A stretch of DNA of 64,000 nt, taken from Hanleya hanleyi. Taxonomy: Eukaryota > Mollusca > Polyplacophora > Lepidopleurida > Hanleyidae. The stretch covers positions 1 through 64,000 of the forward strand of contig JAVTVY010017454.1 in the NCBI GenBank assembly GCA_036873755.1, given 5' to 3'. Each line of letters begins with the position of its first letter. Within the stretch, counting starts at the first letter, position 1. Below are positions 35,561 to 46,109 of the stretch, in pieces. The notes below the pieces were generated by a model. It saw only the letters and a list, made by a program, of their open reading frames with translations. It did not search any database and had not been told where the DNA came from. Made by a program: the position numbers and the translations under genes.

Positions 35561-36719
35561 GTCCGACGTCATCACGTACGTTAAAACCAGGGTTATCTTT
35601 ATCCTAGATAATCCTGGTACAGATGGAGGCGACATATGTTCTTGTAAAATTTCACTGCAAATTACAATCAATCAAGAGCAAAGGAACAAAGGAAATCTGG
35701 TCACTTGGTTAATGTGTTAATGATGTGCTATATATCCCACATTAACGGTCATGTGATAAAAGTATCTTCTCGCTATTTGGAATTTACGATGAAAGTGGGC
35801 GGGTTGCGGTTTGTTATCCGAAATGGTGAAGAGTATGCCTGTGGCTTAAAGAGATAACTTGACCAATAAATAATAGCACTGTAAGCTGTGTCTTGTCTTA
35901 TTTTAACACTCACAATATTCACTTTAATCACAGGCTGACCGAAGCTACTGTGGGTTGAGGGACTCCTTCCAGGAAGTAATGCCACCATTACTGATCCACC
36001 TGGGCAACGATAGTGTTGACAGTGACGCCACCAGTACCGCAGAGAATGACCAATAATTATCACGAATCTATTATTCTTAGCGAACAGAGAATTTCATCAT
36101 CATACTGCTGGCATGCGTGTTCTTCGGTATGTAAAATTAAAGAACTTCTATCATATTTATGTACTTGTTTTCACATTTCATTCTTTCGTGGTTTATCATT
36201 CAAAAAATTATTTGAACAATGGTCATTGCTAATGAGCATAATGGTGAAAGATAATAGTTATATTGGGTCGTGTTTCTAAAACTTAAGTTCATAAATATGA
36301 CCCGTACGCCCTGTCGGAAATACGGACATCCACGCAGATTCGACGTTAAGTAAATTTAACGACAAGTATCAAACTGCGCAATGTTCATACATTAGGATAT
36401 CCGTCGCTGGTAGAAATGCCTTTTCACATCATCCGGCCAAAATAATCCATAATAACTTTCATTTAGTAGTGTCGGTGTTCAATATAGTGGTAATACAAAT
36501 TTGATCTACCAAACCATTTCACACAAGTGATCTGACCCAAAACTTATCGAAATTATAGCAGTTTTAATGGCCTGTGCAGTACATTTGGAAGAGGCTGCTA
36601 TTTTCATATAAAAAAGTCTATATATTGACCCAAACAAAGACTTTACATGCCGTCTGAACGATCTGTATGAACAATAGGGGCATTTATAGACAACTATTAG
36701 ATTCTCGATACTGGTGATG
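35561..36719. other. Transposon interior, no coding relic seen
   Basis: Lies between the transposase relic and the right TIR. 35575-35625 holds a short inverted repeat ('ttaaaaccagggttatcttt' against 'atcctagataatcctgg'). The frame 36013-36279 (88 aa) has no domain. Confidence 0.4.
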
Positions 36720-37199
36720 TCATTAGACCGCGCCCATTTACCTTTGAACGGTTGAAAATGTATGAATTATGGCGTCACCCTATGTAATAGTTTGGAAGTA
36801 CATGAAACAAGTCTTATGGCCCGCAACCCAGTGAGAACTATTAACCTATTTAAGACAGGAGAGAGACAGAATAAAGGTTTAACGTAGCGTTCAGCAATAC
36901 GTGTTCTGTTCCAAGTACAATGGATAAATGATAGTCTTTATGTAGAGTTTAGTTTGTTATACACGTTGCAAAACAGAACATTTATGTAGATCCATCAGTT
37001 GAGTTTTAACAAGCTCCGAAGTAGACGACTGATTAAAATAGACGGACTATAAAATCAACTTGAACAATGAGATTTCTCCAACAATGCAAACAAAATTAAG
37101 CAAGTCTGTGCGTGCTAAAGAAATTGTTTTATTTAAATCCATTTTCCTAGATCCATAAAGCTGTCAGAGCTGTGTTAAGTGTATGGTCGTATTGAGATC

Positions 37200-37620
37200 G
37201 AGATGTTCCCATGGTGGTCCGATTTTGAAGTTCTCTTATGGGTGTGGGGTGGAACTGACGTCATTCTGCGCATATGCAGTAGACAAAGGGCATTGAAATG
37301 AACGTTTTGGGATAGAGATGGACCATCCGTGGTCCTAATAGGCCGTGTAGGGTGTCAAATTGAAGCTCTCGTTGTGTAGACCACTACTTGAGGGATGTCC
37401 ACGTCATCTGGGGCGTCATTGGTGACGTCATCAGTACGAGTGGTAGCGAAAGCGGCCATTTTAGGGGTGCGTAGGGGTTTTCAGACCGAGATGGACCCAT
37501 AGTGGTCCAATTGGACCGTATGAGGTCTTATTTTGATTTTCTCTTGGGGTAGCGTCGGATTGGACTGTTGTTTAGTCCGGTTTCATCATTCTGCGCATGC
37601 GCAGTCTGGCGTGCGTGAGT
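37200..37620 (+). repeat. Tandem promoter-like modules outside the palindrome
   Basis: Units of about 305-310 bp repeat the order 'gaccatccgtggtcc', 'aagctctcg-tgtgtagacca', 'tgacgtcatcagtacgagtg' and 'gcggccattttaggggtg', then 'cttggggtagcgtcggattg' and 'ctgcgcatgcgcag'. They continue the sequence of the left palindrome arm. Confidence 0.8.
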
Positions 37621-37846
37621 GTGTTTGAGGGACCATCCGTGGTCCGGATGCGTCGTGTGAGGTGTCAAAATGAAGCCCTCGTGGTGTGGGCCACGACTTG
37701 AGGGATGTCCATGTCATCTGTGACCTCATTGGTGACGTCATCAGTAGGAGTAGTAGCCAAAGTGGGCATTTTGGGGGTGGGAAGGAAGATGTTTGGGGTA
37801 GGGATGGACCATCCGTGATCCGAAAGCGTCGTGTGAGGTGTCATCT

Positions 37847-38085
37847 TGTAGCAACGCCCGCCAACGCCAAGGTTAACGCTTCAACGCCCTGGTGAAATAG
37901 ATCAGAGGCTCTGATTTTCTAGATATTCCATGGAATTGTCACTAATTCATCGAAATGCAGTGACGCCCTTCAACGCCCGTTGTTACGCCTTAACGCCCTG
38001 TCTTTACGCTTTAACGCCCGTCTCAACGCCTTAACGCCTTATCTTAACGCCCTATGTGAATGCCTTAACGCCCTAGCATAAAATC
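37847..38085 (+). repeat. AACGCC minisatellite module 1
   Basis: Begins 'gtagcaacgcccgccaacgc', then 'gaaatagatcagaggctctg', 'tattccatggaattgtcac' and 'gaaatgcagtgacgcc', followed by repeated 'ttaacgcc(c)' heptamer-like units to about 38085. The same order occurs at 62585-62740 and 63630-63805, and inverted at 39730-39995. Confidence 0.85.
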
Positions 38086-38284
38086 TTGATGCCATGATGT
38101 AGACAGATGAGAGAACAACAACAACAAGGATGACAATCCAATCATTTTATTATTCCCTTCATTACATCATACCCACGCTGTGGAAGTCGCGTTATGTATG
38201 TTTACAATTCTCGTAGGCTCTTGTCCAATCAGAAGCCGTCGTTTGAGAAAGTTTTATCTTCGGCCAGAATAGCTTTTGGCCTAA

Positions 38285-38345
38285 GCGTCGACGGGCAGGC
38301 CAGGATACTGTAACGGCAGCATGTCCTGAAACAGATGTTTGCGCA
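38285..38345 (-). pseudogene. Zinc-finger-family C-terminal remnant, left arm
   Basis: Minus-strand codons read RKHLFQDMLPLQYPGLPVDA and stop. They correspond residue for residue to CKQLFQDMLPEEYPGLPDDA, the C-terminus of the protein at 63016-63587. Only this end is left; the rest of the gene is deleted. Confidence 0.7.
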
Positions 38346-39464
38346 TTTGGGGTGTAGTAAGTAAAGTGGTCATTCTTGAGGTGCGCAGGGGTATATTTGA
38401 GAGATTGAGGTTCTAGATCTCATCCAAAGACGGAATGTAGGGTGTCCTCTTGAAGCTCTCGTGGTGTAGACCACGACTTGAGTGATTTCTATGTCATCTG
38501 TGACGTTACTGTTGACGTCAACAGTACGAGTGGTAGCGAAAACGGCCATTTTAGGGGTGCGAATGGATGTGTTTGAGAGACTAAGTGACCATTCTTGGTC
38601 CGAATGGGACGTGTGCGGTATCATATTGAAGCTTTATGGGGCAGCGTCCGAATGAACTGGGGGATATGGCGCGCATGCGCAGACAGGAAATAGTGAAAAA
38701 GGGGCACTTGAATAGAATTTTAGCCTCGAGGTGGAGAATCCGTGGTCCGAATGGGTCGCGTGAGGTTTCGTAGTGAAGGGCTCGTGGGGTAGCGTCGGAT
38801 TGGACTGGGGTGTAGCCTAGTATCATCATTCTGCGCATGCGCAGTCTGTCAGTAGTTTAGAGCTCTTGTCCAATCAGAAGCCGCCATTTGAGAAACTACA
38901 GAGCGCGGAGCTGTGGGATGGATCGATGGATGTAGGATCTCTATGTACGTTGGGCACGCCTCACTCCCGGAGCTCCGAGCTCGGAGTTTCTCAAATGGCA
39001 GTCCAATCCGACGCTACCCCACGAGCCCTTCACTACGAAACACGACACGACTTATTTTGACCATGGATGGTCCACCTCGAGGCTAAAATTCCAATCAAGT
39101 GCCCCTTTTCTACTATTTCCAGTCTGCGCATGCGCGCCATATCCCCCAGTCTAGTCGGACGCTGTCCCACGAAAGCTTCAATATGATATCCCACACGTCC
39201 CATTCGGACCAAGAATGGTCGCTTAGTCTCTCCAACACACCCCTACGCACCACTAAAATGGCCGCTTTCGCTACCACTCGTACTGATGACGTCGCCAATG
39301 ACGTCACAGATGACATGGAAATCACTCCGGTCGTGGTCTACACCACGAGAGCTTCAAGACGACACCCTACACTCCATCTTTGGATGAGATATAGAACCTC
39401 GATCTCTCGAATATACACCTGCACACCTCAAGAATAACCACTTTACTTACTACACCCCAAATGT

Positions 39465-39530
39465 GCAAAGAACTGTTTCAGGACATGCTGCCGATATAGT
39501 ATCCTGGCTTGTCCGATTACGCTTAGGCCA
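39465..39530 (+). pseudogene. Zinc-finger-family C-terminal remnant, right arm
   Basis: Plus-strand codons read MCKELFQDMLPI, stop, then YPGLSDYA and stop: the inverted-arm counterpart of the 38285-38345 remnant, with an internal stop. Confidence 0.7.
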
Positions 39531-39724
39531 AAAGCGATTCTGGTTACAAGATTAAACTTTCTCAAACGACGGCTTCTGTTTGGACAAGAGCCTACGAGTA
39601 TTGTAAATATACATAACGCGACTCCCCCAGCGTGAGTATGATGTACTGGAGGAAATAATAAAATGATTGGATTGTCATCCTTGTTGTTGTTGTTGTTGTT
39701 GTTGTTGTTCTCTAATCTGTCTAC

Positions 39725-39998
39725 ATAATGGCATTCAAGGCGTTATGCTAGGGCGTTAAGGCTTTCAGATAGGGCGTTAAGATAAAGCGTTCAGGCGTTG
39801 AGACGGGCGTTAAAGCGTTGACACGGGCATTAAGGCGTAACGATAGGGCGTTAAAGCGTAACAACGGGCGTTGATGGGCGTCACTGCATTTCGATGAATT
39901 AGCGACAATTCCATGGAATATCTAGAAAATCAGAGCTTCTGAGCTATTTAACCAGGGCGTTGAAGCGTTAAGCTTGGCGTTGGCGGGCGTTGCTACAA
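39725..39998 (-). repeat. AACGCC minisatellite module 2 (inverted)
   Basis: Inverted counterpart of module 1. On the plus strand it reads as repeated 'ggcgttaag(gcg)' units, then 'gggcgtcactgcatttcgat', 'gacaattccatggaata' and 'ggcgggcgttgctac'. Confidence 0.85.
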
Positions 39999-40220
39999 GA
40001 TGACATCTCACACGACGAATTCAGACCACGAATGCTCCATCTCTACCCAAAATACCTTCCAACATACCCACAAAATGCCCACTTTGGCTACTAGTCCTAC
40101 TGATGACGTCACCAATGATGTCACAGATGACATGGACATCCCTCAACACGTGGTCTACACCACGAGGGCTTCACATTGACACCTCACACGACCCATTCGG
40201 ACCACGGATGGTCCTTCAAA

Positions 40221-40814
40221 AACGGACCATTCTGGAATCCACCCCGCAGCAGAATGTCCATGCACAAAATTATACAGGGCCAAGTTTCCTCTTTTCAGAC
40301 ATGACAAGCTCGTGTGCTCGCAGAGAGCTTGGGTTTGAAAATACAACTTACTTAAAACATGCAAGACATGAAATATCATTTATCGACTACATCATCCATA
40401 CTTTTGAACGAACCACCCTCCATTTTCCCGCAACGTCAGCGCAAGAAAACGAAAACGAGGGCATAATCTAGTGGAAACCTTCCACCTGGGTGAGAAGGTT
40501 TTCACCCAGGTGAAAACTAAAGAAATAAACCTAAAACAAACAAAAGTGAACCTAACACAAAAAAATGAAACATAGAAGTAAAAAATATCAATTCAAAACT
40601 GAAAAAAAATATAGCATGTCGTCTAAGCGCCACCGTACGTTTCGCACTGGCGCTGCTTTTTATTCTAGTCTCGTGCCTGGCAGATTGAAAGTTATCAGCG
40701 TCAATTCGCACAGATTCGATTGCATCGGCGACTTATAGCTGCCCCTCGGTACAGGCTCGTAGTATATATAGGCTATACTGATCTCGCCCATCACTGGTAG
40801 AAGTTCATATTTGC
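40221..40814. other. Unassigned; contains E-box palindrome
   Basis: A perfect 10-bp inverted repeat CACCTGGGTG ... CACCCAGGTG lies at 40483-40512 with E-box cores. The frame 40103-40471 runs into the palindrome and is not conserved. No gene recognised. Confidence 0.5.
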
Positions 40815-41120
40815 ATCCATGTTCAAACTCCTTGCAGGCACAGTATTATGCCGAAACTCCGAGCATCGCATGATCAGCGATACGGATTTGATATTTTTGG
40901 AACGTCATGATGTCTTGCCGGCATCATTGAAAACTGTTGACCGCTTCTCTCTTGCAGGAAACAAGCCTATGTTTATGTATACTATGATTGTCTTTTTGAA
41001 TTTGGTGCTAATACTGTTATATGGAATATGGAATAGGTCTTTGGATTATAGACGCGGATATTCTCTAATGGACGACGGCTGAATTATGAATGACGGACTA
41101 GACGCTTGTAGCTGTAGGAC
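40815..41120 (+). repeat. RT-family 3' region with longest open frame
   Basis: This copy keeps an 87-residue frame (40819-41082). After 'gcttctctcttgcag' it encodes NKPMFMYTMIVFLNLVLILL, then YGIWNRSLDYRRGYSLMDDG and stop: one hydrophobic segment of about 17 residues and a polar C-terminus. It is nearly identical to 11690-11950. Because several copies keep the C-terminal SLMDDG-type codons, this may be a real terminal coding segment of the element. Function unknown. Confidence 0.55.
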
Positions 41121-41799
41121 TTCGGTTGCCATGAATATCGGCTTCAGATGAAAAGCCAGGGGAAACACCTCAAATTAGACGAGATCCTTCGGGGGTAGAA
41201 TCAAGGGAATATTCAATTCATTTACATATATGTTTTATCTCCTCATAAGAGAGAAATGCAACGAGGACTATGTGTGGGGAAACACATCCTATAGTATGTG
41301 GTGTTTCTCACGGGCGGCGGATCAAGGTTCCCAGCCGAGAGCTGTGAAATCGCTAAACCTTTAACGCGCATGGTGACTTCGACGGAATCGGCCGAACGAT
41401 CGCGAATGATACATGTATGCTGCATTGCCAATCTGCTCACTGGGCTGGTACGCAGACGCAAGCTGGCGTATCCTTCCCCATAAAACAGTCGCTCAGAGAC
41501 GAAGCGGTTTCAGCCCTCGTCAGCGTCATTACTTGAGATCACGTAATGAATCTGTTACACCAAAAAAGTCGTTATTTTTGTTTCCGTTTCCGTTTTGAAA
41601 GACGCCTATTTGAGTGTAATAGCTCTAAATGTATTGCACAATACTCTAGATGTCGACAGGCTTACCGGCGATCGCAGGAATTTTTAGCCCAACATCACCA
41701 GATGGTGGGCTGTTCAAATCGCGTGTTATCCGTGGTCCGTCGTCCGTCAGTCAGTCAGTCCGTCGTCCGTCCGTCCGTCCGTCCGTAAACAATACTTGT
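41121..41799. other. Unassigned; (CCGT)n near 41738-41786
   Basis: No gene seen. A tetranucleotide run of 'cagt' then 'ccgt' units precedes the 150-bp tandem repeats and probably belongs to the same repeat family. Confidence 0.5.
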
Positions 41800-42330
41800 T
41801 ATCGCGATTTCTCGGGAACTACTGCATGGATCTTTCTCAAATTTGGTGCACAGGTTCCGCTTGGGGTCTAGTTATACAAGATACCTTTTCTGATCCGATC
41901 CGAAAATCCAGTATGACCGCCAGGCGTCCATCTTGGATTTCCCCATGAATTTTTTTTATCGTGAATTCTCAGGAAGTACTGCATGGATCTTCCTATTTGG
42001 TATATAGGTTCCCCTTGAGGTCTAGTTGTGCCAGATACCATTTTTGGTCCGATGCCAAAATCCAATATGTCCACCAGGCGGCCGTCTTGAATTTCCCCTT
42101 GAAACATTGTTATCGTGAATTTTCAGCAACTAATACATGGATTTTTCTCAAATTTGGTACACAGGCCCCTCATGGGGCCTAGTTGTGCAAGATACCTTTT
42201 TTGGTCCGATTCGAAAATCCAATATGGCCGCCAGGCGGTCATCTTGGATTTCCCTATGAAACTTTATCGTGAATTCTCAGGCCATCCTGAATTTTCGTAT
42301 GAATCCTCATTCTCACATTTGGTACAGCCC
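41800..42330 (+). repeat. ~155-bp tandem repeats
   Basis: Three units and a partial one. 'catggatctttctcaaattt' and its variants recur at about 41826, 41983 and 42136 (157 and 153 bp apart), each followed by 'gaggtctagttgtgc', 'gatacc-ttttggtccgat' and 'caatatggccgccaggcgg'. The second half lies inside the tandem duplication and so recurs at 47775-48175. Confidence 0.85.
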
Positions 42331-42459
42331 CCCCTTGTAGTATATGTTGACATAAACGAGAGAGTCCCAAGCGTTTTAGCAGACGACACTAAACTACATA
42401 ACGGATAGTTTCACTGTTAACACTGATGAAACACGGAAGTACGGTACCGTGTTTTGGAA

Positions 42460-42580
42460 TATTGATTGGTTTTGGAGCGAAGGCGTTTGTGATCATCGCG
42501 ATGTTCAACTGTTCCTGTGTTGATGTCCGACCCGCCCGCGCGGTGTTTCGCGACCTGTGCTATATAAACCTCACAGAAAT
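42460..42580 (+). promoter_or_regulatory. Promoter-like segment (copy 1)
   Basis: A CCAAT-type box in inverted form ('tattgattggtttt'), a GC-rich 'gacccgcccgcgcggtg' block and 'gctatataaacctc' as a TATA-like box occur in 120 bp. The arrangement resembles an RNA polymerase II core promoter, or an LTR-type promoter. No downstream gene is recognised. A second copy lies at 48305-48425. Confidence 0.35.
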
Positions 42581-43750
42581 GAAACTTGCAACGTGATTAA
42601 AACTTATCAGGGCGAGCAGAATGTAAATTTTAATGGAAATTCGTGCAATATTTAAAAAATTCTTTATCCCGAACATTATTTATGGCGAGGTCATGGTTTG
42701 CTGCCATGTCAGTTTCATGTTGTGACTGCACAACAACAACAACGAAATTTTGTCTTCGCTTCCAGTACCCAATGATGACACGTGCAAAAAAAAATACTAC
42801 AAAACGTAGACGAAAGATCCTCCGGACATTCACTTTCAGAATAACTTTGTTCATTTCACTTGTACTATAACAACCGACAATAAGTACAGTTTCTTCAATC
42901 TTGGAACTCCTGAAACTAAAAAGATAATATCTTGGTGTTTTCCAGTGTCCCTTTTTTTTATCTTTTTCGCTCAAATTCAAAATTCTGCAAACAAGATTAC
43001 AAATCAGTGGTTTGTTCTTAGTAACAATGGACAAAAAGATCCTCTTGTCATTAGCTTACAATTATCGGACACTGGTAGGCGCCAAGATCCTTCAGGATCT
43101 CTCGTAAAACTACGGAGTGGTCACGGAAAATTTATGGGAGTGATCAGGTCATAAATAAACTAACACTCGTACCCAGTATCTTACCATTTCAAGGTCAACG
43201 TCAGTAGTGATTATGTTAGATACTAACTAATAATTACTACGTGGCTATACTTTACCGTAGTAATAATGTTGTTTGCCATACTTATACCGTTTTCATGCAA
43301 TAAACATGATACACAAATAGTATTATATTTACCACTTTTCCAAATATGTGGGGAAAATGCGCACTTTTATATATATGTGTAATTCTCTTATACATATACT
43401 GAAATGTTTTTGGCATATGTGCAAAACTTTTCGACATATGTCACATAACCGATTAAATACTGAAACGGCTTGCCATGGACGAGAAGCCGTCCGTCAGACG
43501 GAATCCGCGGTAACCGCGAGCACAGATTCAAGTGCATATTTCATAGTTATGACACCACTGACATGAAAATAAGTTACAGCTGTCAATTTGAGTCCTGGCC
43601 ATAATTAATCACACCGCTGTCCGTGAACTACAATGTTGAACGATGAAAAGATTAGCTGTGATCTGAGAATTATTGAATATTTAGAATATATATATGGCAC
43701 GTATTCATAGCATTTAATTATTTTAAATCAACTTCAAAATACAGTTAATA

Positions 43751-45099
43751 GGGGAGTTTCGAATCACTTTTTACATCTGGACTGCTGGCGCTCGTTTTGT
43801 TAAGACTTGAGAGTGATTCTTGGTCTTATTTTCTTGGAAAATCTGTGGTCGATAATTGTATGTAAAAAATTCTCCAATCAAGCTGGTGAATAAATGAGAA
43901 AATCACGTACGTCTCCGTGCACCAGCGCGGGCAGTTGCGAATCACTTTGGTGAGAAGCGGATCACGCCATCTAGCGGTCGTTACAGCCACTGAAAATGGA
44001 TTTTTTTATCAGCCTGAGCGGGCATCTATCACCATGCAATTTCTCAATAGGCAAAACACGATGTATAACATGCCTGGACTTTGTTGGATTGCCATTACTG
44101 AGCGGAAATTCTTCATAGACAACGACGGCCTGATCTGTCCGACATATACAACAATTATCCTCACTAATTAAATTAATTCTCGTAGCATTTCGGTTGTTCG
44201 AACCATGATTATTTATACAGGGACGAGATCTTTCATTTAAATTGGACCTAACAGACCTGGTTCAATAGAAACCTCTAGAAAATGTTTCCCCATGGGACCT
44301 GATATGGATTCCTCTTGAGGTCTTGAATTCAGATTCAAAATTTCTAAGAAAGTTACACTTACATTTCCATCGTGTTTCGGACAGCAGAATGAAATCGACT
44401 CGCATCTTCAAGATTACAATATATAAACTCTTCAAATGGACATCTGTTCATTTAGCAACTGACTATATGGATGAAAGAATATAGAGGAAAGAACACATTG
44501 ATATTTGTTCACTATTTTAATACTGAATACAAATGATGAAAGTTTTGAAATCTCTGGGGATGGGATGGGACCATCCCGTTCTGTGACTTAAAATTATTCT
44601 AAAACAATAACTTTACCCTCGGACATTTGTCCCTGTGCAAAGTCTTCAGTGTCATATGAATTTTCGATTACCGTACGTAATCACACGGAATAAACGGGAC
44701 GTATTTCATTTATCCGGAATTGACAACTCTACTGCGGCATTATGTAACAATGCTGGTGAGTTAAGATTTATCGTAAATCATTACATATATTGTTTGACCA
44801 TTAATATGTTTCTAGCAGTGAAATAAATACTGAAATTACCACGTAAACCCACCTTATTTCTCGTAGATTTAACACAAGAAATCACACGCGCCTTTTGACC
44901 CAACCTCAATTTGCCATTGCGTAGTACCGGATGCATTACCTTGCCGAATTGACCGAGAAACAAACAACGCAGGTCGGTTGTTTGACATTTTTTTGAGTCC
45001 GCAGAAACAGACGTTCCAAGAAACCTAGAAAAGATTTACACGGATACTTTATTGCGAGAAATATCAGGCGTTCTTTGGGGAAGTGATCCGCAACTCCCC
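43751..45099. mobile_element. Candidate 1.35-kb TIR element (copy 1)
   Basis: Ends GGGGAGTTTCGAATCACTT and, inverted, GGGGAGTTGCGGATCACTT: 17 of 19 bases match. An internal relative of the terminus occurs near 43929 ('gcagttgcgaatcacttt'). No transposase coding region and no certain target duplication, so this stays a candidate. Confidence 0.45.
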
Positions 45100-46109
45100 G
45101 TGATTCGGAACCCACAAAACTACTGTACTCACACTTAGTAATACACCTATTGATTCTTGAGAGAGTGCACTGCCCCTCAATGTTGAATAATGACCGCTAT
45201 ATCTGATATCTAAAGACATGTTAATCTCCCGTTATTCACTGTGAGTCGTTCATATTGTTGTTATTTAACAATGAACTTTCCTAATGGCCCTGCTTATGTT
45301 GGTTAGCACAGCATTAAACCGGTCTCTCGCATTTATATAGAGAAGAGTGGGTTATATTCAACGATAAGTTAACAAAGCTCAGATTCCCCACTGTGTGTGT
45401 AATAAACGAACTCTGTGAGCATGGTGTAGTGCTGACCAGCCTTTGAACCACAGGTGTACATTTGATCTTAGTAATCATGTCAGAGTCCATACTATACATT
45501 CTGCGATAAAACTACCGTCCAAGACCACTCAACTTGGACTGATAGGGTACGGGTGAGCATGCACATTTATACATAGCTTAATTATCTGATTCATTTAAAT
45601 GCATATTTATTGCACATGCAGTTTTGTTCTTGCTAGGATGTATATTCAGTTTGTATAATTTTCTTTGAATCAGAACAATTCTAGCCTATCGACAGAACGC
45701 AAACGAACAACCTTGGGGGTCATAATTTGTGAGAAGTTTTTGTTGTTGTTGCTGTTGTTGTTAGTAACATTGATAGGCATACATTTGCATGCATTTTCTA
45801 CAAAACCAATATATGTTTAATACATTACATCTTCCAACAATATGCAATAGGGATATTTTTCTGCCTATGATGGAAGCAGAATAAATAATCTATAATATCA
45901 CATCTAAAACTTGAATCTTCATTATCTAACGTTTCCTGGTCCACCCAATCTATAGAAAAGCGAAAAGACGAGATTACCACCTATCCGTTACGCTCTGAAG
46001 AGACGCCCTGATAACCGTTTTGCATGCGTATGATGTACAAATGTACGAGTAGATCGGACGGATCGTACTCTATCTGCTATTTGGCGATAAAATGGCAGTA
46101 CATATCTTG

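Larger units (their letters stand above)
33641..37047 (+). mobile_element. Degenerate DDE transposon with ~300-bp TIRs
   Basis: Inverted arms of about 300 bp at 33641-33900 and 36720-37047 share 'gtcgtctacttcg', 'caacgtgta-aac', 'ccattgtactt-gaacagaac', 'taaataggtt', 'cataagacttgtttca' and 'ttcatacattttcaacc'. They enclose a decayed transposase reading on the plus strand (about 34660-35560). Outermost bases are about 'agtctgtcc' and 'ggacggact'-like. The flanks are consistent with a TA-type target but not decisive. About 3.4 kb in all. Confidence 0.75.
37620..40220. mobile_element. 2.6-kb palindromic element with AACGCC and CRE/NRF1-like modules
   Basis: Left arm 37620-38900 and right arm 38955-40220 are inverted copies. 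The axis lies near 38920. Matching pairs are 37622/40217 'gaccatccgtggtcc', 37850-38080/39730-39995 AACGCC modules, 38200-38345/39465-39600 'tcttgtccaatcag' with C-terminal coding remnant, 38510/39290 TGACGTCA, and 38675/39125 GCGCATGCGC. No transposase is visible. Each arm retains decayed codons of the zinc-finger protein at 63016-63587, so this looks like a non-autonomous derivative of that family. Confidence 0.75.

Noticed and set aside
37847..38085. AACGCC repeats as a CRISPR array
   Set aside because: Units are short, contiguous and without unique spacers of regular length, and the context is animal repetitive DNA.
41800..42408. Conserved-looking frames over the 155-bp repeats (REFSG.TAWIF.KFG)
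   Set aside because: Peptide similarity between units simply reflects DNA repeat identity, and spacing of 153 versus 157 bp breaks the frame between units.
42630..43034. 134-aa minus-strand open frame in duplication copy 1
   Set aside because: The equivalent region in copy 2 (48475-48881) is broken by a small indel into different frames, with no recognisable domain, so coding is not supported.
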